Positions 8,831 through 17,480 of a stretch of DNA of 64,000 bases are shown here, in pieces. The stretch's first letter is position 1; each line of letters starts with the position of its first letter. This DNA is from Salinirubrum litoreum. Its GTDB lineage: Archaea > Halobacteriota > Halobacteria > Halobacteriales > Haloferacaceae. Below the pieces are notes generated by a model. It saw only the letters and a list, made by a program, of their open reading frames with translations, had not been told where the DNA came from and searched no databases. The stretch is taken from the NCBI RefSeq assembly GCF_020567425.1, contig NZ_JAJCVJ010000003.1, positions 434,001-498,000 of the forward strand, read 5' to 3'. Position numbers and translations under genes: made by a program.

Positions 8831-10882
8831 TCACTCACGCGGTGCGAGGCCGTACGGTTCTCCTCGGGCCAGACTCTCGACGAGGAGGACGTACGTCGCC
8901 TGCGCCCACTGGAGGTTCGAGTTCCACCGCACGCGGCCCGCACCGTCCACTCGCTCCGGGAGCAATCCGGCCTCCGTCCGCCACGGCTGGCTGTGCGTGA
9001 AGACGTGATCGTGGACCGCGTCCGGGTCGACGCCGGACTGCCAGCGAACCACGTCGGTGTACGCCTCACACAGTGGCCAGCCGCCGTCTTCGACCGCGCC
9101 CGTGGGAGTGTAGTCGTCGCCCGGATACCGCCCGACGCAGGGACTCTGGTCGGCACGCCACGACTGGTCGGCCGCGAGGTCGGCCGTCGCTCGCATCGGC
9201 TCGTGGTCGGCGTCGACCACGTTCCACGGCCAGTAGGCCATGAACGCCGCCGCGTCCGGGCGCTCGTCGGCACGGGGTTTGTCCGCCTGTTCCGGACTGG
9301 TCGCCGTCACGTAGTGTGCCCCGAGCAGGCCGTCGTGCCGGAAACAGTAGTCGTCGAAGTTGTCGGCCCACCGGGTCGCCGTCTCCCGACAACGGTCGGC
9401 GTAGTCGGGCTCACCCATCGCGTCCGCGAGAGCGGCCATCGACCGCAGGCCCGCGATGGCGGCGGCACTCCCCGCTGTCGTGTACCCCCACGTCTCCTCC
9501 CACGGATCCTGGTGACGGCTCGGAAAGTCGCCGTCGTCCCACCGAAGCAGGAAGTCTGCGGCGCGTCTGCTCGTCGGGTAGTACGCGGTCAGCAGTGACT
9601 CCTCGCCCGTCTCCCGCCAGCAGAGCCAGTGGGCGTAGATCGGTCCCCCGACCTGATCCAGTTGGAGGGCGCGCCAGTGCGGGTCCCAGTTCGCGTAGTA
9701 GTTCTGCCACCACGACCCGTAGCGGTCGATCCCGCGACTGTCGGTCACGTCCTCGGTGATCTGGGCGTGTGAGAGCCAGTCGAGTGCCTCCCGCGCCTCG
9801 ACGTGAGCCCCGACCGAGAGAAACGCCTGCACGACGACCACGAGATCGCGGGGCCAGACGAACCGGTACGCGAAGTCTCGCGGCTTGAACGCGCCGGCGA
9901 CGATGCCACCCCGTCGGTCCTGTGCACACTTCATGCTCGTCAGAGAGAGTTCGTAGGTCTCGGTCGCGTACGCGTCGTCCACCGGAGACCCGGAACAGCT
10001 CTCGTGCCAGTCCTCCCAGACGGCCGTGAACAGGGATCGCTCCGCCCGGTAGCCGCGCCAGAGCGTCTGGATCGCGTGTTCGATCGCCTCTCGTTCGCTG
10101 TCGCCGAAGCCCACGGCCGTCAGCCAGGTCACGTCGGTCGACTCGCCGACGAACAGGCCGAAGCCAGCGTCGACCTTCCCCCGGAGGTGGTCGCTGTCGT
10201 CGATCTGGCCGTCGTTCTCCACGTAGATGTCCTGCCACGCGCTCCGGTCGGGACCGCTCGTCACCCCTTGATGGCCGACACGGTGGCCGTCGAAGGTGGT
10301 CTGGCCGGTCGCCGTCTCGCGCTGAGCGATGGCGAGGTACCGGCCCGCGTCGTGTGCGACCACGAAGTCGTAGCCGTGGTCGTGTCGGTAGTACGCCTCG
10401 TCTACGTCGTCACTCCCGGCGCCGTCGTGGATGCCGAGGCCGAACAGGGTGTAGACGGTGCGGGTCGCAGGCCCCGAGAACTGGAGTCGGTTCCGGACGA
10501 GCAGTGCGGCGGTGTCGACGCTGACGAGGACGTCCTGATCGAGGCTCGCCGTCGCACCGCTTCGGAACCGGAAGTCGTTGTGGACGTGGACCTCGGGGAC
10601 TCTGCTCGACTCGTATCGCACGTCGCTGTCCAGTGCGTCGTCGCGCACGTCGAGCGTCTGACCCGCCGACTCGTCCCACAGGAGGACGTGCATGTCGTAG
10701 AACTGCTCGACGTCGAGGCGGAACGCCGACGTCTCCTCGATCAGCGCGCCGTGCCAGTCGCGGCGCGCGACGCCGGGGTAAGAGTTGACCGTGGCGAGAA
10801 CCTCGGTTCCGTCGCCCAGCGGCGCGCTGACGATGGCGTCCTTGTCGCTTGAGCGGGCACCGCTCGCGTCGTCCGGATGCAT
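8831..10882 (-). CDS. Glycoside hydrolase family 15 glucoamylase / glucodextranase-like
   Basis: 683 residues, cytoplasmic (no signal peptide). The N-terminal beta-sandwich domain of prokaryotic GH15 enzymes spans about 1-280 (NSYPGVARRDWHGALIEE). The (alpha/alpha)6 barrel follows with family motifs: FVWPRDLVV, the general-acid region QDPWEETWGYTT, and the second catalytic glutamate in GLLPERVDG. The family releases glucose from the non-reducing ends of alpha-glucans, or hydrolyses trehalose or isomaltose-type substrates; which applies here is not determined. The ATG at 10882 lies 207 nt from the divergent subunit-D-like gene at 11090. Full family length, no visible defects. Confidence 0.93.
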   Translation of the reverse strand: MHPDDASGARSSDKDAIVSAPLGDGTEVLATVNSYPGVARRDWHGALIEETSAFRLDVEQFYDMHVLLWDESAGQTLDVRDDALDSDVRYESSRVPEVHVHNDFRFRSGATASLDQDVLVSVDTAALLVRNRLQFSGPATRTVYTLFGLGIHDGAGSDDVDEAYYRHDHGYDFVVAHDAGRYLAIAQRETATGQTTFDGHRVGHQGVTSGPDRSAWQDIYVENDGQIDDSDHLRGKVDAGFGLFVGESTDVTWLTAVGFGDSEREAIEHAIQTLWRGYRAERSLFTAVWEDWHESCSGSPVDDAYATETYELSLTSMKCAQDRRGGIVAGAFKPRDFAYRFVWPRDLVVVVQAFLSVGAHVEAREALDWLSHAQITEDVTDSRGIDRYGSWWQNYYANWDPHWRALQLDQVGGPIYAHWLCWRETGEESLLTAYYPTSRRAADFLLRWDDGDFPSRHQDPWEETWGYTTAGSAAAIAGLRSMAALADAMGEPDYADRCRETATRWADNFDDYCFRHDGLLGAHYVTATSPEQADKPRADERPDAAAFMAYWPWNVVDADHEPMRATADLAADQSWRADQSPCVGRYPGDDYTPTGAVEDGGWPLCEAYTDVVRWQSGVDPDAVHDHVFTHSQPWRTEAGLLPERVDGAGRVRWNSNLQWAQATYVLLVESLARGEPYGLAPRE

Positions 10883-11089
10883 GCAAGCCCGCAGACACGA
10901 GATTCCGACATAACCGTTCGTACCAACTCGGTAGGTCTCGGCCGACGATACGTCGGGAGAGGGGCGACGCGGTCGTCACGGACGACAGGGACGGACTCCA
11001 GCCGACAAGGGAACAACCGACACGCGAGGCCACCGGTGAGGTATCCAGGTGAACGCCTATCCCGATCGCAGTCGACACGTAGAGACGGG

Positions 11090-11773
11090 ATGACGAGACG
11101 GCGTGGTCGGGTGGCACCGACTCACCACGAACTGCTCAACTTACAGCGGGAGATCAAAATCGCGACGAAGGGCGTCGGGATTCTGCGACAACGCCGAGAC
11201 GGACTCGTCTTCGTCTTGCTCGATCTCCTAGACCGGTGGCGTGACCTCCAGCACGAGATGGACGCGGCCTTTCGGTCGGCGACACGCCTCCACGACCGCG
11301 CGATGGAACAGGAGGGCGAGAGTGTCCTGCGGCCGCTGGCGAACTCCCGGTCGAGTCACCCCGAACTGCTGTTCGACGAGACGAAACTCCTCGGGCTTCC
11401 GATCCCGATGATCCTCTCCGACCACGTCACGACACCGGTCGCCGAACGTGGCTACGGACTGCTCGGGACGACCGCCCTTGACGATGCGGTGGTCTCGGCG
11501 TTCGAGATGGTACTCGAACTCGTGATCAGGATCGCCGAGTTTCGACTCGTTCTCAGCGTGCTACTGGCCGAGATTCGGCGACTGCGGGTGCGCGTCAACT
11601 ACCTCGAACGGTATCTGCTCCCGAATCTGGACGCCGAACGCGAGTACGTCCAGCGCTATCTGAACGAGCGGGACCGCGAAGAACGGTACCGGCAGTTCCG
11701 GGCGAAACGCCGGAAGGAAGAACGCCGAGAAGCGACCCAACGGCGCACCGATCGCCGACCGGCCGGCACATAG
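11090..11773 (+). CDS. Stand-alone A/V-type ATPase subunit D-like protein
   Basis: 227 residues from the ATG at 11090. The N-terminal helix carries the subunit-D signature LLNLQREIKIATKGVGILRQ then RRDGLVFVLLDLLDRW. The C-terminal helix has EIRRLRVRVNYLERYLLPNL followed by a very basic and acidic tail (RFRAKRRKEERREA). These correspond to the antiparallel coiled coil that forms the central rotor stalk in A-type ATP synthase. No other ATPase subunit gene is in the window, and the sequence is clearly diverged, so this is probably a paralogue of the operon-encoded AtpD. What it does is unknown; an alternative rotor or a repurposed coiled coil are both possible. Confidence 0.85.
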   Translation: MTRRRGRVAPTHHELLNLQREIKIATKGVGILRQRRDGLVFVLLDLLDRWRDLQHEMDAAFRSATRLHDRAMEQEGESVLRPLANSRSSHPELLFDETKLLGLPIPMILSDHVTTPVAERGYGLLGTTALDDAVVSAFEMVLELVIRIAEFRLVLSVLLAEIRRLRVRVNYLERYLLPNLDAEREYVQRYLNERDREERYRQFRAKRRKEERREATQRRTDRRPAGT

Positions 11774-11974
11774 CGGAGTGTCTAGCACTATCTCACGTCC
11801 GACACGTAGTGGAGAATCTAGCTCGCGTCCTCGAATTGTTCGCCCTCCGCGGCGACCGGACGAAATCGGTGGTGACCACTCCCGCGTCCGTCGGTCGGCT
11901 CTCTCCACGGTCGAACCGAGACCGGCTGCGGTCGGTCCCGAAACACTTTGCGTCCGACGTGTCTCAGTGGTGGT

Positions 11975-12181
11975 ATGGTCCATTGCCCCGACTGCGATTC
12001 GACCCTCTCTGACGCCGACGACGTGGAGTTCGTCGAGACCGACGCCCGACTTGGGTTCATCAGGGCGTCGAAGCGCTTCTACACAATCGAGTGTGCCGAC
12101 TGCGGGAACGTCCTCGGGAACGGCGTGGCCGCAGCACAGGGGAACGGCGGCGCGGCGGGCGGTGCAGGCGGCGCTGATTGA
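11975..12181 (+). CDS. Small two-CxxC zinc-ribbon protein, tandem copy 1
   Basis: 68 residues from the ATG at 11975. It has CPDC at residues 4-7 and CADC near residue 45, enclosing DDVEFVETDARLGFIRASKR, which suggests one zinc-ribbon fold. The tail is Gly/Ala-rich (GNGGAAGGAGGAD). It is clearly homologous to the next gene (about two thirds identical over the ribbon), so the pair is a tandem duplication. Such small zinc-finger proteins are numerous in haloarchaea and mostly uncharacterised. There are about 200 nt of upstream sequence without another gene. Confidence 0.8.
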   Translation: MVHCPDCDSTLSDADDVEFVETDARLGFIRASKRFYTIECADCGNVLGNGVAAAQGNGGAAGGAGGAD

Positions 12182-12258
12182 CGACCGTCTGGTGAACTCC
12201 CAACGCACTGCCGGACTCGAAGCCAAAGGTTTTGCCCGGCCCCCGAGTGGTCGGGGAC

Positions 12259-12426
12259 ATGGCACACTGCCCTGAATGTGACGCCAGCCTCTCCGAACAG
12301 GACGACGTGGAGTTCGTCGAGATGGACGCCCGAACCGGCTTCATCAAAGCCTCGAAGCGGTTCTATCTCGTGGCCTGCAACGACTGCGGTGCCGCGATCG
12401 GTGGCGGTGTCGCCGGGGCGAAGTAG
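12259..12426 (+). CDS. Small two-CxxC zinc-ribbon protein, tandem copy 2
   Basis: 55 residues from the ATG at 12259. CPEC (residues 4-7) and CNDC near residue 45 flank the conserved core DDVEFVEMDARTGFIKASKR shared with copy 1, but it lacks the long Gly/Ala tail. The 77-nt gap between the copies allows co-transcription or separate promoters. Function unknown; nucleic-acid or protein binding through a zinc ribbon is the family-level expectation. Confidence 0.8.
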   Translation: MAHCPECDASLSEQDDVEFVEMDARTGFIKASKRFYLVACNDCGAAIGGGVAGAK

Positions 12427-12524
12427 GACCGGTCCGCTCCCGTCGGTCCGCTCCGGCGGTCGTCTCTCGTTGGTTTCTTTTTCGGCCGAAGTGTGTTCGT
12501 TGTTTGCCTCACTCGCGGACTGTC

Positions 12525-12731
12525 TCACTCCTCGTCGAGCAGTCCCATGTCCTCGACGACGAGGTTCGCCAGTTGGTCGGCGAGGTCCGGATCGACCGTG
12601 GCGACCTCCTCGCCGTCGTGGTGACGGTCGTTGTGTGCGTCCAGTTTGTCGGCCACGTCGTCGAGTGGAATCCGGGCGTCGGTCCCGCAGTCGGTGCAGA
12701 CGATCGGGACTCTCGGCTCGTCGTCGCTCAT
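12525..12731 (-). CDS. Small C2H2-like putative zinc protein
   Basis: 68 residues, convergent with the zinc-ribbon pair. The start is the ATG at 12731 (MSDDEPRVPIVCTDC). CTDC (12-15) followed by HNDRHH (33-38) gives a plausible CxxC...HxxxH zinc site. The rest is acidic, ending VVEDMGLLDEE. The open frame continues upstream through the 25-bp tandem repeats, but that part would be Arg/His-rich and unlike any neighbour, so it is excluded. Function unknown. Confidence 0.72.
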   Translation of the reverse strand: MSDDEPRVPIVCTDCGTDARIPLDDVADKLDAHNDRHHDGEEVATVDPDLADQLANLVVEDMGLLDEE

Positions 12732-12790
12732 GTCGGTAGCTGTGACGACTGTCGACAAAACGCCGACGGTTCGGCGCTGGCTTCCGAGAC

Positions 12791-12890
12791 TGGCGTGCCG
12801 CGAGATGAGCTGTTTTGGTGTGCCGCGAGGTGAGGCGTTCTGGTGTGCCGCGACGTGAGGCGTTCTGGTGTGCCGCGACGTGAGGCTTTT
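12791..12890 (+). repeat. Four tandem 25-bp repeats upstream of the dehydrogenase
   Basis: Units start at 12791, 12816, 12841 and 12866, each close to TGGTGTGCCGCGACGTGAGG plus GCGTTC. Copies 2 and 3 differ at one base; copy 1 is most diverged; copy 4 ends GCTTTT instead of GCGTTC. The array ends 26 nt before the dehydrogenase ATG, so the T-run of copy 4 sits at about -30, where an archaeal TATA box would be. Confidence 0.9.
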
Positions 12891-12916
12891 TGCGGCGAGC
12901 GTCCGCCTGTGTCGAT

Positions 12917-13954
12917 ATGCGAGCTGCGACTTACCACGGACCGGGCGACATCCGGGTCGAGTCGGTTCCCGATCCCGAATTGGAGTCCTCGAAGGGTGCC
13001 ATCGTGCGCGTGACACACACCGCGATCTGCGGCTCCGACCTCTGGTTCTATCGCGGTGAGAGCGACCGCGACGTCCCCTCTCGCGTCGGCCACGAGCCGA
13101 TGGGTATCGTCGAGGAGGTCGGCGAGGACGTCGTGTCGGTCGAGCAGGGCGACCGTGCCTCCGCTCCGTTTCTCGTCAGTTGTGGCCGCTGTGAGTTCTG
13201 TCGGAAGGGACTCCACACCTCCTGTGTGAACGGCGACGGCTGGGGCGGTGAGAACGGCGGGGCTCAGAGCGAGTACGTCCGGTGTCCCGAAGCCGACGGG
13301 ACGCTGGTCCGCGTGCCGGACCGCCACGCCGACGACGAGGAAACGCTTCGGTCGCTCCTCCCGCTGACGGACGTGATGGGCACCGGGCACCACGCCGCCG
13401 TGAACGCGGGTGTCGAAGCCGGGGCGACCTGTGCGGTCGTCGGCGACGGTGCGGTCGGACTGTGTGGCGTGCTCGCGGCCCGTCGACTCGGTGCAGAGCG
13501 TATCATCGCGCTCGGTCACCACGAGGATCGACTAGCGATCGCGGAGGAGTTCGGCGCGACCGACGTCGTGACGGCGCGCGGAGAGGAGGCGATCGAAGAG
13601 GTCCGGGAGTTGACCGGCGGCGGCGTGAACCACGTGCTGGAGGCGGTCGGTGCCAGCTCGGCGATGGAGACGGCGGCCGGTATCGCCCGCCCCGGCGGGA
13701 CCGTCGGCTACGTCGGCGTCCCGCACGGGATGGGCGACGGTCTCGACCTCGGGCCGTTCTTCTCCGACAACGTCACACTGAGCGGTGGCGTCGCGCCCGT
13801 CCGTGCCTACGCCGAAGAGTTGATGGCCGACGTACTCCAGGGGACGCTCGACCCGTCCCCGGTGTTCACGAAGACGGTCGATCTCGACGGCGTGCCGGAG
13901 GGCTACCGCGCGATGGACGAACGCGACGCGATCAAAGTCCTCGTGAAACCCTGA
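12917..13954 (+). CDS. Zinc-dependent alcohol dehydrogenase (MDR superfamily)
   Basis: 345 residues from the ATG at 12917 (MRAATYHGPGDIRVE). The catalytic zinc ligand region AICGSDLWFY (Cys about residue 39), the GHEPMG histidine (about 64) and the four-Cys structural zinc lobe CGRCEFCRKGLHTSC (about 94-108) are intact. A Rossmann motif, VVGDGAVGLCGVLAA, lies near 177-191. This is a cytoplasmic medium-chain NAD(P)-dependent dehydrogenase; the substrate cannot be assigned from sequence. The preceding tandem repeats probably contain its promoter. It is convergent with nothing and faces the origin region downstream. Confidence 0.92.
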   Translation: MRAATYHGPGDIRVESVPDPELESSKGAIVRVTHTAICGSDLWFYRGESDRDVPSRVGHEPMGIVEEVGEDVVSVEQGDRASAPFLVSCGRCEFCRKGLHTSCVNGDGWGGENGGAQSEYVRCPEADGTLVRVPDRHADDEETLRSLLPLTDVMGTGHHAAVNAGVEAGATCAVVGDGAVGLCGVLAARRLGAERIIALGHHEDRLAIAEEFGATDVVTARGEEAIEEVRELTGGGVNHVLEAVGASSAMETAAGIARPGGTVGYVGVPHGMGDGLDLGPFFSDNVTLSGGVAPVRAYAEELMADVLQGTLDPSPVFTKTVDLDGVPEGYRAMDERDAIKVLVKP

Positions 13955-14300
13955 GTCCACAGGTCGTTTGCCGTCCTCGAAGAGTCTATGAAACCCAACT
14001 TCACCCTCAGGTCAGAGCCATCTGGAACCCAGCCTCGTCCTCTGCTCACAGCCCCTGGAACACCACCATGTCCGGAGTTCTCGCGCGCTGATCGCGTGCG
14101 CTAACTCCCGCTCACTACGGCTTCGAAGCCCCGAAGCACCCGGAAACAGCGGACATCGTGGTGTTGCGTCGGTGATCGGTGTCGGAGAGTCGTCTGGAGG
14201 GAGAGATCGAGATTCGACAGTCCTCTCGGAGAAGTATCTGGACTGGTTCTCGGTCGTGTCGACGGACCGTCTCGAACGCGCACTGTCTCAGATGGTGGCT

Positions 14301-14428
14301 CGTCTCGGATGTGAACCGTCTCGATTGCGGACCGTCTCGGATGTGAACCGTCTCGATTGCGGACCGTCTCGGATGTGAACCGTCTCGATTGCGGACCGTC
14401 TCGAATGTTGATCCGCCTCAGATGGTGA
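14301..14428 (+). repeat. Iteron-like 32-bp tandem repeats in the origin region
   Basis: Three identical 32-bp units start at 14301, 14333 and 14365. Each is two related 16-mers, CGTCTCGGATGTGAAC and CGTCTCGATTGCGGAC. A degraded copy follows (CGTCTCGAATGTTGAT, 14397), and CGTCTCGAACGCGCAC precedes at about 14269. The block is bracketed by identical CTCAGATGGTG at 14287 and 14417. The short period, high identity and position inside the origin resemble plasmid iterons; they are unlike the ORB-like motif. Confidence 0.85.
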
Positions 14429-14910
14429 ATTCGGTGTTCTCACTGACTTCGCTCGGGAGTTGCTCGGTCGGTGCGACCGGTGGACACACCACGATGTCCG
14501 CAGTTCCGGTGTCGGTCGTCGGAACAGCGGACACGGTGGGGTGCTATCGGGCCAGTTGGAGGCCGGTCGGGCGGATCTGATCCGGTTGCCGAAGTGACCT
14601 GTCGCAGAAACCGCCTAGTACCAGTGGGTGAGAACGGTTCACACATTCATACCGGTGAGAGCGGTTTCATCACTCTCGCAGGATGGGATCGATTCAACCG
14701 ATCTCCTCGACTGAACACGAGGAAGTTGCCGAGACGAACACCCCACCGTGTCCGCCGTTCTAGTGACACGTTCGGGGGAGAACAGCGGACATCGTGGTGT
14801 TCGGGTGGTTCAGCAGTGGACCAGCCGGAGTCGATTCTGTGGAAACAGTCGAGAAGAGACGGTTAGACACGGGAGTAGCAGTTACACGAGGGACGAGAGG
14901 AAGGCCGACC

Positions 14911-15144
14911 ACACTCTCCCCCCACTTTGTCCGCGGTTCCGTCGCGAGGAACGGGGAGGGGGGTCGGCCAGACGTTCTTTTGACCCGTGAACGAGTCAAA
15001 AAAACACCACACTAGTGCCGTACGGACTAACTCGCATCGGTAAGTAATAAAGGTGGCGGTAGTAATATAGGCAATATTCCCCGGAGCAGACAGGGGGTGG
15101 TGTTCTTGGAGCCGAGAACAGCGGACACAGTGGGGGGAGTGTGT
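14911..15144. other. Origin core: inverted long ORB-like boxes flanking an AT-rich unwinding element
   Basis: The two copies with the longest G-strings face outward: minus-strand 14911-14939 (reading GAACCGCGGACAAAGTGGGG then GGAGAG) and plus-strand 15115-15144 (GAACAGCGGACACAGTGGGG then GGAGTG). Between them lie a TTTTGAC/GTCAAAA inverted repeat (14978-15001) and the AT-rich stretch 15041-15080 (TAAGTAATAAAGG, AGTAATATAGGCAATATT), the best candidate duplex-unwinding element. Symmetric ORBs around such an element are the usual core of haloarchaeal origins. Confidence 0.75.
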
Positions 15145-15280
15145 CCCCGGCTGTTTCGTGCTTATTTTATATATGAGCAGAACAGCGGACATCGTGGTGT
15201 TCGCCCGCAAGAACTGCGGACACGGTGGTGTCTGACGGACGGGACTCCCGGTGCCCGACTCCAGTCAACAGTCCGCCGAC

Positions 15281-15395
15281 CCGTGACTCTCGAGCCTCGA
15301 CCTTCGACCTTCGACTCGTGACCCTCGACCCTCAACTCTCAACTCCCAACTCTCAACCATTGACTCCGACGTCGACTCTCGACTGTCGACCCCGG
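15281..15395. repeat. Degenerate short-period CTCGACC/CTCAACTC repeat tract
   Basis: About 115 bases of imperfect 7-14-base repetition (CCTCGACCTTCGACC, CCTCAACTCTCAACTC, GTCGACTCTCGACTGTCGAC). It has strong pyrimidine bias on the plus strand and lies between clusters of ORB-like motifs. It codes for nothing convincing. It may be a structural spacer of the origin. Confidence 0.6.
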
Positions 15396-15895
15396 AGCCG
15401 TGACCGTCGCCTCTCCGACCACCGATCTATCGCCCAGCGGCCCTCCAACTTCCACCACGACGGCCTGCCGACCTCCTGCAGGCTCTCCGGGAGAACGGCG
15501 GATGGAGTGCCGGGAGAACAGCGGACGGAGTGGTGTGGCGACGAATATTGTGGTCTCCCAGACGACTCAGAGCTCAGTGCTCGGAGCCGTCCGAGGTCGG
15601 GTTTCTGACCTCGACGGGCGTTCACGGCAATAGCGTCTGTGGCCGAACGAGTGGTGCACGTCGGAGTGTTCCCCCGAGTCTGGTCACGGCCACACCGACA
15701 CCGAGACCGGTAGACGCGTAGGTGTCGCCCGACACACATCGTCGACACACGTCGTTTCGTCATCCCCGAACAGCGGACGTAGTGGTGTCGCCCCTCGCCG
15801 GTTTACTTATAAATGCGGAGAACGGCGGACACTCCGGACACTCCGGACACGGTGGTTTTATGTGACGTGGGGCACACGTGACGCCCGAGTAGCCG

Positions 15896-17164
15896 ATGGG
15901 ACTCTTCGAGCGCGACACCGAAATCTACCGGGACCGCGACGCCCTCCGCGAGGACTACCAGCCGGAGGAGTTGGTCGGACGAGACGACGAACTCGCGACC
16001 TACCGCACCGCCCTCCAACCAGTGATCAACGGCGAGCAACCGAACAACGTCTTTCTGTACGGGAAGACCGGGGTCGGCAAGACCGCCGCGACGCGATATC
16101 TCCTCACGCATCTCGAAGCCGACGCCGCCCAGTACGACGACATCAATCTGACGGTCGTCACGATGAACTGCGACGGTCTCACCTCTTCGTACCAGATTGC
16201 CACGCGACTCGTCAACGAGTTCCGCGACGAGGGAAGCCGGATCAGCACGACCGGCTATCCGCGTGCGAGCGTCTACGAGATGCTGTGGACGGAACTCGAC
16301 GACTGTGGGGGGACCGTTCTCGTCGTCCTCGACGAGGTGGACCACGTCGAAGACGACTCGATCCTCTATCAACTCCCGCGTGCCCGCGCGAACGACAACC
16401 TCTCCGAGGCGAAGATCGGGATCATCGGTATCTCGAACGACTTCTCGTTCCGGGAGGACCTCTCGCCGAAGGTCAGATCGTCGCTGTGTGAACAGGAGAT
16501 CCACTTCCCGGCGTACGACGCCTCCGATCTGCAGATGATCCTCGAACAGCGTGTCTCGGTCGCGTTCCACGAGGACGTGCTCGAACCGGGTGTCATCCCG
16601 CTGTGTGCCGCCTACGGTGCGAAAGACGCCGGTGACGCCCGGCAGTCGATCGACCTGCTGATGAAAGCCGGGGACCTCGCGCGCGACGAAGACACCCAGA
16701 CGGTCACCGAAGATCACGTCGAGCGCGGTCGCCGGGAACTCGAGCGCGGCCGCATCAAGGAGGGGATCACCGGGCTGACTCAACACGGACATCTCGTGCT
16801 CTACGCACTCCTGACACTCGATCTGGAGGGCGAGGCCCCGGTCCGATCACGCGACGTGCGGCCGCGATACACCCGGTTCACCGAGATGGCCGACCGTGAT
16901 CCACTCGTCCCGCGTCGGATGCGCGATCACCTCTCCGAACTGGCGATGCTCGGCATCGTCTCGGTGACCGAACGCAACGAGGGCCGACGCGGCGGGACCT
17001 ACCGCGAGTACGCAATCGACATGGACGTCGATCTGTTGCTCGACGCCATCGAAGACACGGTCCGGGAGGTCGGCATCCACCAGTCGGTCAAGCGATTTCT
17101 CGTGGACGACGAACTCGACCACGGCGACACGGACCTCTCCGACTTCGCTCCCGAGAGTCGGTGA
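15896..17164 (+). CDS. Orc1/Cdc6 family replication initiator
   Basis: 422 residues from the ATG at 15896. The AAA+ domain begins with the family's ELVGRDDEL (25-33). Walker A GKTGVGKT is at 56-63, Walker B VVLDEVDHVE near 141-150, and sensor-1 GISND near 178-182. The C-terminal third (about 300-420) is the winged-helix domain that contacts ORBs. It binds origin repeats and loads MCM. A TATA-like TTTTATG (15856) and TTACTTATAAATG (15803) lie upstream, each next to ORB-like copies, so autoregulation is likely. Haloarchaea carry many orc1/cdc6 paralogues, each pairing with its own adjacent motif; I give no number to this one. Confidence 0.95.
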   Translation: MGLFERDTEIYRDRDALREDYQPEELVGRDDELATYRTALQPVINGEQPNNVFLYGKTGVGKTAATRYLLTHLEADAAQYDDINLTVVTMNCDGLTSSYQIATRLVNEFRDEGSRISTTGYPRASVYEMLWTELDDCGGTVLVVLDEVDHVEDDSILYQLPRARANDNLSEAKIGIIGISNDFSFREDLSPKVRSSLCEQEIHFPAYDASDLQMILEQRVSVAFHEDVLEPGVIPLCAAYGAKDAGDARQSIDLLMKAGDLARDEDTQTVTEDHVERGRRELERGRIKEGITGLTQHGHLVLYALLTLDLEGEAPVRSRDVRPRYTRFTEMADRDPLVPRRMRDHLSELAMLGIVSVTERNEGRRGGTYREYAIDMDVDLLLDAIEDTVREVGIHQSVKRFLVDDELDHGDTDLSDFAPESR

Positions 17165-17480
17165 CGACCACTGCGCGCTCTCGTCGACGAACGACGATCT
17201 GCCCCGGCAGGGAGCGCAGTTTTCTCCGGACATGGTGGTGTACCTCGGTGCCCTCTCGGCCGACGTTCGAACGGTCTCCCGGTCGCCAGGCTCACTGCCG
17301 ACTCCGGCACTCGGCAAAACCGCTGGTGACACCTCACCCCGACACCACCGTGTCCGGTGTAACTCGGTAGAGTCCTCCTCTCGGCTGTTGACGCTCGGTC
17401 CTCGTCGAACACCACCCTGTCCGCAGTAACCGTCGGCTTCAGGCGCTGAAACGAGTGCAGAAGCGACCTCGGTTTACTCG

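Larger units (their letters stand above)
14059..17427. other. Putative replication origin: array of ORB-like repeats around orc1/cdc6
   Basis: A motif close to AACAGCGGACATCGTGGTGT recurs around the orc1/cdc6 gene. Plus-strand copies: 14145, 14523, 14781, 15117, 15181, 15212, 15517, 15769, 15821 (expanded) and 17224. Minus-strand copies (as ACACCACGATGTCCGCAGTT): 14059, 14486, 14737, 14911, 17341 and 17408. Weaker matches are at 15081 and 15493. The clustering beside an Orc1/Cdc6 gene, the mixed orientation, the G-rich 3' ends and the AT-rich segments at 15041-15080 and 15161-15175 are the standard makeup of an archaeal origin with origin recognition boxes. The sequence itself does not match the haloarchaeal oriC1 ORB I know. 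No convincing gene lies between 13955 and 15895. Confidence 0.85.

Noticed and set aside
14301-14396. CRISPR array
   Set aside because: Units are directly contiguous 32-mers without unique spacers and no cas gene is near; they are tandem repeats.
14748-15015. Short open frames in the origin region
   Set aside because: They are composed largely of ORB-like repeats read as protein and overlap on several frames; no start context or family.
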